This document shows, piece after piece, positions 34,436-43,629 of a stretch of 64,000 bases of DNA. Below the pieces are notes generated by a model. That model saw nothing but the letters and a program-made list of their open reading frames with translations. It did no database searches and was not told the DNA's origin. The translations under genes and the position numbers were made by a program. The stretch comes from Tetmemena sp. SeJ-2015 (Eukaryota; Ciliophora; Spirotrichea; Sporadotrichida; Oxytrichidae), in NCBI GenBank assembly GCA_027382625.1, contig JAJKFJ010020921.1, forward strand, positions 1 to 64,000, written 5' to 3'. Position 1 is the stretch's first letter, and every line of letters begins with the position of its first letter.

Positions 34436-35715
34436 AAAACTTAGGGAGTAGTTCAGGATCATTATATCCAAATGAAACTATTGTGAATTTTACAATAGGT
34501 GTTTATGTTTAATGAAATAAAGAGCTAGATAATTTAAATGTAAATTTGGTACTGGATATATCATTTTTAATACAATACAGGAAATTTATCTAAGAGAACT
34601 TGAGCAATAGAGGTATTTTCAATAGCATGCCTAATATGCTTCTAGATAAGATTTATAAATGAGGAAGTAAGATTGTAAGTCAGAATATGACTCTTGCCTA
34701 GGAGTATGGAGAACTCAGCTGTCTAGACTAAACTAATAAAGCCTTAAATTATGTAGAGCTTTATAAGCTGATGCATACCTGCGATATCATTGCGAAAGAG
34801 GATAGTCTATATATTCCAGTGTTTGAGCCTTCCCAAAGTGAGTCTCTTGTTCCCATAGGGCTGCAGTAAAGTGTGCTTAGTTGCAGCATTTTAAAAAAAA
34901 AGAAGGTCTTTAATGAATGATAAATGGCAATTTCAATGAGGAAAGTTTTAGAACTCCCAAATTTCTTTTTATCTATACCTGATGAAAATAAAAATGGACA
35001 AAGCAGAAATACTATAAATATAATATTTCCCGCTATCTTTTGGCTGATTAGTAATGAGGTTTGTAATAGTGTTATTAATTATATATTTGCCGTGATGATT
35101 CTATTTCTCAAGAAGAATGAAGAGGAGAGTGATATACTATATCAGATCTTCTGGATATAAAATTGCCAACTTGATATGTGATTTAAGTGAAGAAACCAAG
35201 TGAAGAAACCCCTGATGAAATTAAGGGTCTTATGAAAACATTTATTAGGGAGAACACAAGGTAAAGCTTGACCTACCCAATCTTCCTTTACTTCTTAGAT
35301 GAGGGCAACCTTTGAGAAAGTAGGAAGCGAGCTCAACAATTCCATTCATTATATTTATAGTTTAAGTATAGAGGAAGATAGTCCTTGATGAATACGCATT
35401 AATTTGGAAATAGAGGTGAAAGATCCGCCAAAATCTACTTTCAATCAGGAATGTGCTGCTTATCAATGCCAAGGAGTCTGCACTCTTCTCAATTGCTGCC
35501 TTCAGCTTATTAAGGAAAGCACTCTAAGTTGGAGGCCTTTGACAAGGCACCAACTTAATTTTAAGAAATAATTTATAACAAATGTCTCATATAGATCTCT
35601 TTTGGAGTCTGTTGACTGAGAGTCTGCTATTTAATAAGTAATAAATTAAAAGGAGAAAGAAATAGATTTATTGAGCCTCCCTAATTAAAGTCGACCTTGC
35701 ACTATTAGAAGTTGA
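34436..35715 (+). CDS. Unknown protein, about 425 codons in one frame with repeated TGA
   Basis: A single phase reads L-G-S-S-S-G-S-L-Y-P-N-E-T-I-V-N-F-T, S-N-R-G-I-F-N-S-M-P-N-M-L-L-D-K-I-Y, L-M-H-T-C-D-I-I-A-K-E-D-S, F-F-L-S-I-P-D-E-N-K-N-G-Q, hydrophobic I-F-P-A-I-F-W-L-I-S-N-E-V, then E-I-E-V-K-D-P-P-K-S-T-F-N-Q, to TGA 35,713-35,715. Internal TGA codons include one at 34,918 and a tandem pair at 35,386-35,391, with coherent protein on both sides, supporting TGA as a sense codon. The hydrophobic middle could be buried helices or a membrane segment. No family recognised. Confidence 0.5.
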
Positions 35716-35900
35716 TCGTGCAACTATTTTGTTGCAATATTCAAATATTTTTTTTTATAGAATATAATAGATAGATTTATTTTACGCAATATAATGGGTT
35801 TTAAAATCTCTATAAATCGCACTTATCTTTGAACGATTTATTTAATTTACAAAAAAAATCTCATTTTCTCTTCTTATTTGAATTCTCATTTTAATAAGCT

Positions 35901-36724
35901 ATGAATATCAAAGCAACTCACCATTGAGAGAGGCTCACGAAGATCATCCATTTTAGCATTTGCTTTTGCTTCGCACTTTATTAAGATTAGACTTACTTAC
36001 CTTTTAAGTCGACTGTTACTAATCCAATCTTCGTGGCGAGTTTAAGCTAATGATCTTTCAGAAAGCAGCTAGCTATAATTAGCCCTACTAACTAGATATC
36101 TAAGTCTAAGATTCCTCTCTCAACCTCATATCTATCTTAATGCCTCACCCAAATTATTGAAGGGATTGAAGATTTAAATCAGGCTTACTCAGAAATGCAT
36201 GCATACAAAAAATAAGAGTGAAAAATTTGAGGAGTAGGACTCATGATGCGAAAGTTAGTTGGGCATAGGTATCTGTGAGTCACTTCAGTTACAATTATTT
36301 TACTCAGGGCCTAATAGAACATATCGAGCTTAGGGGGAGCTATTTGCTAATACAAAAAATGGCTGATTGGCTCTCTCAAGCTCTCTGTCCTCCTTACTCA
36401 AGGATATCATTTGAAAAAATAAATACCAAGAATTCCCCTTCTTCTCCTGAGAAAGCACATTGTTTTTAATTTATTGAGCATTCTCAAGATCTCTGAGGAG
36501 TCTTAATAGAGGTTCTCTTTGCTGTAGATCAAAAAATGTCTTATTTCTTCTTGAAAAGCTACATACGAGCCCAAACTATTCACCGCCTCTTGCAGCATAA
36601 TAAATAATTGCTTCTAGTTCGAATGAATTCTCCGAGCATTTGTTTGATTTTCTCTAACCAGATTGGACTCTTGATAGAGCTGTTGGTGATTGCTTCAAAA
36701 AAATAGGTTTTTCTTCCCCATTGA
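35901..36724 (+). CDS. Unknown protein, paralog copy 2 (partner of 3,983-4,881)
   Basis: ATG 35,901 (M-N-I-K-A-T-H-H) to TGA 36,722-36,724. A candidate 35-nt intron at 36,254-36,288 (GTTAGTTGGG...TTCAG) matches the partner's intron in position and sequence, and both need it to join phases. Shared protein blocks include I-F-V-x-S and S-F-R-K-Q-L before the intron, then E-H-I-E-L-R, S-Q-D-L-[TGA]-G-V and Q-K-M-S-Y-F-F-L-K-S. Exon differences are often at third positions. Function unknown. It is in inverted orientation to copy 1. Confidence 0.6.
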
Positions 36725-36800
36725 ATTCATATTGATTAATCTGTACTGGAGTATTTACTTTCTAATCATGCTTAGAGGATATAGGATTGGCAGATAAGGT

Positions 36801-37023
36801 CTCAATAAGCAGTAACAGAAAAAGACGGGGCTCCCTCAGAGTCTTGGCCAAATGCTTCCACAGTCTGCTTAATTATAGCAGTAGCTAGATGATCTATAAA
36901 TAAATGAATCGCTTTCATTGCATTTAAATTAGTAGTTAACAGTAGTTTACTAATTGAGAACTTATTAAATAACACTATTTTTAAACACATAACGGGACAA
37001 GAGTAGTTTAAAATATACCTCAC
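36801..37023 (-). CDS. Possible divergent histone-fold (H2B-like) fragment
   Basis: The minus strand reads N-L-N-A-M-K-A-I-H-L-F-I-D-H-L-A-T-A-I-I-K then A-F-G-Q-D-S-E-G-A-P-S-F-S-V-T-A-Y. The spacing recalls the long alpha-2 helix of histone H2B (S-K-A-M-x-x-x-N-S-F-V-N-D-I-F-E-R-I), followed by a loop and a Ser/Thr pair. H2B identity is low and the N-terminal and C-terminal helices are not clear, so this may be another helical protein. TGA follows the last Tyr and could be the stop. Confidence 0.25.
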
Positions 37024-37120
37024 CTCTGAAATAGTTCTTCTTTAAAGCAGCCAAACAATTAAAAGGGAACCATATCTTTTAGCTGTTTTTCTCATTTTAG
37101 ATATATCTTTAAGGTTTAGC

Positions 37121-37775
37121 CATGATTAAAATCAATTTACTGAAAATTTGCAATGATGATCTAATTTATTGAGGAGGCTAAAGTAGTAATTGAGAGGTGT
37201 TCAATGCAATATTGGACTACATTGACTACTCGAATGCACATTTAAATTGAGAAAAGAGTTCATGCTCTATCAATGTCAAAATGTCTTACATTTGTAAGTG
37301 AATTATTAATTAAGTTTAGAAAATTAAGATAAATTTAGGAACAAAGTAAAAGCTGTCAGGTAAGTTCAAAGACAGTGGATAGAATATGAGATTTAATATC
37401 TTTAAAATTTTCAATAATAAATCATCAACTTTGAGAGATGATAATAAAAATCAATTCTGTTTTAAATATCACATGTAATCCAATATGTATAAAAATTAAG
37501 AAGAAGATAATCTAATCGTATCTAGACTATAATAAAGATTTTATCTTGTTAAAGCAAATCCAACTCTTATACTGACAGCCAAGCTTAAGCTATTAGCTAT
37601 ATACAGAGTCTCTTTTTTTAACGGATACCAATATGATGATTATCTCTCGAAGCATACTTTCCACATCTAGAATTCTTTAAGCTTAAATGAAATCTTCTTT
37701 TTGTCCTTGTTGCTCTTGTATAATTTCACATTGAGAGCGAATTTATAAACTAAGCTTTTACTCTTCTTCGTGTGA
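37121..37775 (+). CDS. Unknown protein with candidate 26-nt intron
   Basis: Begins M-I-K-I-N-L-L-K-I-C-N-D-D-L-I-Y with D-Y-I-D-Y-S-N-A-H-L. A GTAAGT...GTTTAG block at 37,294-37,319 is a 26-nt intron candidate. The downstream frame gives N-I-F-K-I-F-N-N-K-S-S-T-L-R-D-D, Y-L-V-K-A-N-P-T-L-I-L-T-A-K-L-K and S-L-S-L-N-E-I-F-F-L-S-L-L-L-L, ending at TGA 37,773-37,775. One more splice or phase change is needed between 37,320 and 37,390. No family recognised. Confidence 0.4.
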
Positions 37776-37781
37776 AATATT

Positions 37782-38000
37782 TTAAATGAAAAAATGTTTA
37801 TATATTAGGAAACTTAATTTTTTAAATGATGAGTATGTTATAAGATAACTAGTCTGCCCAGAGTCAAAATCAGATAAAACGCTCACATACTTTATCTTAG
37901 AACCAAAGCCCCTTACCTTATGCACATAATCTTGGGAGACTGGGGCACCTGCTTGCGGGACTTGCTCCCTGTACTGTGATTTTCGAGCAGCCCTAAACAA
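37782..38000 (-). CDS. Short GC-rich exon flanked by splice-like sites
   Basis: A GC-rich block (about 37,912-37,990) on the minus strand is preceded by TTTTTGTTTAG and followed by GTAAGG, so it looks like an internal exon. It would encode K-S-R-K-Q-V-P-Q-S-P-K-I-M-C-I in one phase or R-E-Q-V-P-Q-A-G-A-P-V-S in another. The parent gene is not identifiable. Confidence 0.3.
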   Translation of the reverse strand: MFRAARKSQYREQVPQAGAPVSQDYVHKVRGFGSKIKYVSVLSDFDSGQTSYLITYSSFKKLSFLIYKHFFI

Positions 38001-38559
38001 AAATGTTGAGAAAAAAGGCCCAGTGAATTAATCAGAATGATAGATAAGTAAACATTTATCATATCACCTTCTCTAAATTACTCATCTCTTTAGAACCCAC
38101 AGTAAAAATTTGCTCGTCAAATCTATGAAAATATCTAATAAAAAAATTTAAGAAAACATCTCTGTACAAACCATCCTTATTTTAGTAACATTCATCATGC
38201 AAAAAAGACATTGTAAAGTCTAAACTGACTTTTAAATGCATTTTTCATACTGTATTTCGAAATCAAAATAGCACTTTCGTTTGTGGGTCAAATTGTAATA
38301 AACAATAAACTCTACTTCCTTTTGAATTTTAGCTATTTCTATTTCTTTATCAGGTAATTTTATTTGACCAATAATAATGGAGACAGAAAATTATCAAATT
38401 GAACTTAGATATGAATAGTTTTAAAAATCTTGTAAAGGTAACTTGCTTATAAGCTTAAATGAATATTGTCAGCATGCAGTAGTACTGCAGGCCATGCATT
38501 CATACAGAAAGGATAAAATCAATGAGAAAAATATGGGTACTGGACGAGAGTGATGTCGA
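38001..38559. other. AT-rich stretch, no gene seen
   Basis: No sustained coding frame on either strand. Confidence 0.45.
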
Positions 38560-39099
38560 ATATCGAAACTTCAAAAAACTATAAATGAAATTATCTGGGA
38601 TTGGGATGCTACAGGTACTACTTTCAGATTGAGAGCAATAAATAAGTTAGCAGTTGTCCTATTATAAATGGTAGAGGAAATTCATAAGCTGCAGACAGAC
38701 AGACTCGGTGCTTACATGAATCAAGTCATCAGACTCCTTGCATGAACCGTAAGTATATTACAACATCCAGCCACACTAATCAACAGACAGCACCAGCTTG
38801 TAAAACTTATCCCAAAACTGCGAAACAGATTCGTACAAGAACTAAAACCATAGGGAGTGGATAAAGAACAGGATATAAGTACTGAGATAGATGAAGTAGT
38901 GGAGATCCAGAAGGAAGAATGGCTAAAATGAAAACATGGATACAACAAACTAAACTATATCCCTAAAGAACATAGCACATTAAGGATAACATACAGGTGA
39001 AATACCCTGATAGTAGGTCAGGCCAGTAGTATCAAACCCTGGAAATGGAAAGCAGTGACAATCCCAACTGATGTCTCTCTTGAAGGCCGTTAGACTTGA
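38560..39099 (+). CDS. Unknown Trp-rich protein
   Basis: One phase reads K-T-I-N-E-I-I-W-D-W-D-A-T-G-T-T-F-R-L-R-A, V-E-E-I-H-K-L-Q-T-D-R-L-G-A-Y-M-N-Q, P-K-L-R-N-R-F-V-Q-E-L-K-P-Q and K-P-W-K-W-K-A-V-T-I-P-T-D-V, ending at TGA 39,097-39,099. TGG and in-frame TGA alternate in similar settings (E-E-W-L-K-[TGA]-K-H-G, Y-R-[TGA]-N-T-L). The composition differs from the AT-rich flanks. No family recognised. A mobile-element origin is possible but not shown. Confidence 0.4.
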
Positions 39100-39587
39100 T
39101 AAACACGGGGACTATAAGTTCATTATACCTAATAAAAATTATATTTGGTTTTTATACTCTCAATTTGAATGGTTAAGTAATAAACAGCACATATCATAAA
39201 AAAATTGAAGATCAAAATATCTTAAAATTGGTGAGCTCCGTTCCTTCACAAAATGTTATTATGAAACCGATTAGATTTATTAGAGAGAGAGAGAGAAAGT
39301 GAAAGAGATATTTGTAAATATAATGTCTCAAAAATGTCTAGGCAGCCCTAAATCTTTAATAAATTTTAAACTGGGCCTCTTTGCTGCAAATAAAAAAAAT
39401 AAAAGAGAGATATTTCTCAGTACCTCAATCTTCATCTCAGTGAGTCTGTAGCTTTTTGTTATTGCAAAAACATAGTAGTCAATCTCGATGCTTATCATTT
39501 GAGATCCTTACCCACAGACTGATTTTCCCCCAGACAGTTATTATCTTCATTACCTTTTCCCTTTACGCACAGGACAATTTTTATACC
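39100..39587. other. No gene seen
   Basis: AT-rich, with a (GA)n run near 39,283-39,296. Confidence 0.45.
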
Positions 39588-40020
39588 CTTATAAAAGCTC
39601 AAAATTTCTTTTAGAATCGTTCCTTGCAATTGGATTCGTCTTCCCTTATTTTGAGGAGGTTCTGGATGAGCAAGGATTATCTAACCACTTGCAACCCGAG
39701 AATTGCCTTTAAATTTTAAATAAGATTTTCTTAAAAGATCATCTTTATTTCAAATAGGATTTTCTTTCAAGTTGTTTCTCTACTCTCGCATAAAGAGTTA
39801 CTTAAGATAGATCATAGGAAAATATATCAAATGAAACGTAATGTGAAAGTAGTAACAAACTTCTCAGACAAAGAAGAAAAAAGATCACTTCATTTTGCAA
39901 GATTACTAGAAGATCAGCAGATTTAGTTGAAGAAGGCTTTAATTAATTCATCATCTCAAAATTTAGCCAGTTTTGACCTTTACCAAGGTTTTCAAAGTTG
40001 AGATAGCAATCCCCCAGGCG
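39588..40020 (+). CDS. Unknown protein fragment
   Basis: Reads P-Y-K-S-S-K-F-L-L-E-S-F-L-A-I-G-F-V-F-P, then F-E-E-V-L-D-E-Q-G-L-S-N-H-L-Q, and a Ser/Arg/Lys-rich half (R-R-K-K-I-T-S-F-C-K-I-T-R-R-S). Gln is CAA, TAA and TAG. There is no clear start. A TGA near 39,976 may be sense or stop. No family recognised. Confidence 0.4.
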
Positions 40021-40725
40021 ACGCTTTCTTACTTTTAGTCTAATTTGTATCACAAGAAGTCTACTCGCAATGTAGCTGAAAATAGCAGCTGAGTTATTTT
40101 TCATTGATGAGCTTTAAGCAAAATAGAAACTCTGAAATTCACCTAAGTTATTTCTAGCATTTAAAAAGATGACTTCGTTTTAGTAATTTCTTTTGCATAG
40201 CACTAATTTTTGTCCCTACCTTCTTTGACATGTTTAAGCTTTAGTTGTTTCAGGTGACTCTTATTCTAACTCTGCTCTTCGGTGAGACTCTTTTATCAGT
40301 GAGATGACATGAGATCGGCTTGTGGATTTCAAGTAAAATTATTTTTTTACTTCAATTTTGGTAAAGATTGAATTAGATATTTAATAAATTTTTTTAAATT
40401 GTAAACTTTGAGAGCTTTTGCAGGCAGTTTTACTGCTGTGTCAAGCGAAGTTCATGAGTTCCATTATATTTACCTTAAAAAATTTAGCTGCTTTTATTAA
40501 AAATAAAGATGCGAAAATGTTTTACTAGCTATGACTACTTTAATATAAGCTAAAAAGCCAAATAGTAACGTAAAGGAGAGGATCGTTTAAATTGCAAGAG
40601 TGGAATTATTTAAATACAAGACCGCTTACCCCTACAAATATTTCATTAACAAGTAGAAGTAGGAGTAAGAATCTTTTTCATTAAAAAATGCTGGCCGCCT
40701 CCCAGCAATAGTAATTTATTAAGGC

Positions 40726-41965
40726 TGGCGTTTACATCTGGAATCCACAGAACCACTCCGATATCCGCAAGCTCTGAATCGAATTTTTGAAATAGTACTG
40801 CTAATAATCCAAGCAGCTGTCAGAAACATTAGGAACTCTTGCCTCTGAGAACGATTCAGTTAATGGATATAAAGCTGAGAAATGTCGAGCCATGAGCATC
40901 CCTGGAATCCCTGGGCCATACTTTAGGTCTTCCGCAACCAATCACTCTTGTCTGGATGACACTACAATTTTCTCAAGCATGATTTCATTGTTCAAGGATC
41001 CATGCATTCACATTGGCAAGATGGGGCTCATCCTAGGTCTTCATGAGATTCTCAAAGCGCTGGAAGGGGATCTCTAATTAAGCGCTGATTTCTTTAAGTT
41101 ACATCGTACAAGAAGTATAGTCAGCTCATCTCACAGTGGAGGGTGCGATAAGTGGAATAATGAATTAAACCTTCACTTAAAATCCCTCCACTGTCCGAGA
41201 CGCTCCTCCCCCATACTACAAATTGAGGTGCTCCAGACAGAACAGAGTCTTGAATCCATGCTGTCGGGGAGCGGGAGTGCATTAGCTGTGAAAATTAAAG
41301 TTCATTATGATTATTCTCAACACCGAAGATCTGAGCAGATGGCTTCACAGGCTGGAGGAGTCGTGCTACAGAGATAAGAAAGAGCCTAGCTTCAAACTGT
41401 TCCTTTAAAATAGAGCAGATGTAAAGATTTAACGAGGAGATGAGCCTCGCGCCTGGTCAATTCTAAGAACCCGCTAAGAATAATAGTTTCATCTCGCCAT
41501 CCTATAAGAAGATCCCTCCTTCCCTTCTCTTAGTATTATAATTTTGTAAGTATCGCTTTAGTAGACGAACGAATATAGAGAAAACGGAGATGAGCAACAG
41601 CTGAAAGTAAAAGGATTCCTAAGATTCCTCCAGGACAGTTAAAATAGTTAAAACTTTTTAAGAAATTCGTTGAAGTAATACTTGAGGACCAGGAGCAGTA
41701 GGATATGGCGAAAGATCTGCAAGAATGAAGTAGGTAGTTATTACGACATTTAAGATGAGCGAAGAATAAAGAGATGAGAAGAAACGAGTAGCAAAGGAGG
41801 CTAATTCGTCTTGAAAATAATTGTTGAGATATAGCAGCAGGTTAATTCGGTTAGGCCTTGCATCTTTTTAAAATCAGAGTAATGATTATTTTTTCTGCAA
41901 GAAACAGCTGCGAGTGGATAGATAGAATAGAACCTAGGAGAGCGAATGGGCATTCCAGAAATTGA
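40726..41965 (+). CDS. Unknown protein, one long phase
   Basis: Begins G-V-Y-I-W-N-P-Q-N-H-S-D-I-R-K-L-[TGA]-I-E-F-L-K-Q, then S-I-P-G-I-P-G-P-Y-F-R-S and K-M-G-L-I-L-G-L-H-E-I-L-K-A-L to about 41,090. After a hairpin-bearing stretch of uncertain status the same phase gives V-I-L-E-D-Q-E-Q-Q-D-M-A-K-D-L-Q-E and R-R-N-E-Q-Q-R-R-L-I-R-L-E, ending at TGA 41,963-41,965. The first 120 codons are the best supported. No family recognised. Confidence 0.4.
41134..41193. repeat. Two-stem inverted repeat / hairpin
   Basis: CAGTGGAGGG (41,134-41,143) pairs with CCCTCCACTG (41,184-41,193). Inside it TAAGTG (41,149-41,154) pairs with CACTTA (41,174-41,179). It lies within a long open phase, where coding composition weakens, so it may mark an intron, an insertion or a regulatory RNA structure. 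Confidence 0.7.
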
Positions 41966-42775
41966 AATTAGGGGAGCTCAGGAAGCTGATCCTAACTCTG
42001 ATAAAGATAGCAATTCCAAGCAAAAAAAATATAGTAAAGGCCACCAATTAGGACTGAAGATCTATTTATTCTGAATTACCCCCAATTTGCAATTGATCCG
42101 ACTAGAAGCATGAAAAAAATTTAAGCATTTTGCGATAAATTTAATTTTCTTTATTTCTAAGATTTTATAATCTAAAAATAATCATTTGTTAATAATTGAG
42201 TTCTCTGATTGAACTCTTTTACAGTATTTGTTTATCATATATTTAATGATATTTATGGTTTGAGAACTTATCTCAGAGAGTAGCCAACCAATAAGACATT
42301 TTAATGGGTTAAGGCAACAACCACTACTTACCTTACAAATTTAACAAAGATAATATTAAATTTCCTGATTCTTGTCTAACTATAAAAATATTACCCTCTA
42401 CCTCTCAATTAATGAATCCACTCCTTTTAAACTACTTTCTCCAATGCATTTACTTAGCCTTGTAAACTATCCTTGAGATTACTGCATTTGAGGTTTGGGC
42501 TTGAGCTCTCTAAGTGGGCAACTTATTTCGCTTGATAACTTCTTTCCTCAACATATTAAATCCTCACAAATTAAGTTCTACCGTCTCAACTATTCCTTAT
42601 TTTCATTATATATACAATAATTAAATTAAGATTTGACAACAAGACATGGGAAGGTACGAGTCAAAATTACTACTTTTCACAGAGAGCACAGATAAGTAAC
42701 ATAAGTATCAACTACCATAAGTCAAAGCTGAGCACAAAATAAAGCACCCATTATTCAATCCTAAATGACAAAAGA
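41966..42775. other. AT-rich stretch, weak coding hints only
   Basis: A plus-strand frame at about 42,310-42,560 is possible but not convincing. Nothing else seen. Confidence 0.35.
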
Positions 42776-43065
42776 AGATATCATCCATCTATTCTTTAAA
42801 ATCTCTGAGTTCAATTCAACTGATGAATTTTGAGTACCTAACTTCTCTAACTTTAAATTAAGCTATGTTAATCTGTAAGAATTACGAAATTTAAGATTAA
42901 AAGAAGAAATTGTTGAAGTAGATCTAATGCATTTGAAACTCTTGATCAACTCTTCAATGAGGCTATCTCTGGAGATTTCATTAAGATAAAAATTTTCTTA
43001 CGACCAGTTTGGAATAGTGAAATATTGACCTGAGGAGGCTTTTATTGAGATTTAAAATTGATAAG
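42776..43065 (+). CDS. Unknown protein fragment
   Basis: Reads E-D-I-I-H-L-F-F-K-I-S-E-F-N-S-T-D-E-F-[TGA]-V-P, then N-L-Q-E-L-R-N-L-R-L-K-E-E-I-V-E-V and M-H-L-K-L-L-I-N-S-S-M-R-L-S-L. The Leu spacing faintly suggests a leucine-rich repeat. It ends near a TGA at about 43,060. No start identified. Confidence 0.4.
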
Positions 43066-43204
43066 AAATTTAAATTTATTTTAATCACTATTGAAGTCAT
43101 CATATGAAAGTTAAAAATAGAGATCTAATCTGATTCAAAGAAGGTCTGTTTATTTATTAAAAAAAATAAATAATTTTTATGATAAATTTAAAATTTACAA
43201 TAAA

Positions 43205-43562
43205 GGTTGAAGACAGAGTCAACAAGCACATCGATAAGAACATCGACTTCAAGACTATCAAGACACACTATCAGATAATCCTGCCTGCGCTCATCAACGC
43301 CTACAACCTCTGAGACATCAAGGTCTCCTATGAACTTGAGCTCAAGTTCTAAGACAGTAATCCAACTTAGTACGAGAGGAATAGTTCGTTCAGATAATGA
43401 TGACACTAAAACAAAAGTGAAGCTACTACCCGAAGATTTATGAGGAAAACTACTTTGACCTTGAAGTCAAGAAGGCTGTAAGCGTTGATGAGTGCAGTGC
43501 TAGAGTCACTGGTAGCTTATAGATTCCTGAAAGTTGACGTTCTAATTGATATTCTTGTCGAC
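43205..43562. repeat. Diverged inverted duplication of a coding-like block
   Basis: The plus strand at 43,205-43,345 and the minus strand at 43,562-43,425 encode related peptides: V-N-K-H-I-D-K-N-I-D-F...H-Y-Q...A-L-I-N-A-Y-N-L-[TGA]-D-I-K-V versus V-D-K-N-I-N-Q-N-V-N-F...S-Y-Q...A-L-I-N-A-Y-S-L-L-D-F-K-V. The second arm has a one-base insertion relative to the first. The arms are separated by about 80 bp. This is an inverted segmental duplication old enough to have diverged, not a fresh palindrome. Protein family unknown. Confidence 0.7.
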
Positions 43563-43629
43563 TGTGTCTTAAAACAAGCAGAAAACTTTTCTTGAATTAG
43601 ATTTGATCTCTTATTTAACTTTCTCCTAG

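Noticed and set aside
36258..36268. An 11-nt intron in the paralog pair (GTTGRGCATAG), which would be record-short
   Set aside because: A 35-nt GT...AG intron starting 4 nt upstream restores phase in both copies and fits the other intron lengths in the window.
43354..43396. Resemblance to the large-subunit rRNA sarcin-ricin region (TTAGTACGAGAGGAAT)
   Set aside because: The match is about 15 nt. Flanks do not resemble rRNA, and the stretch reads as protein (P-T-Q-Y-E-R-N-S-S-F-R) in the frame of the surrounding coding block.
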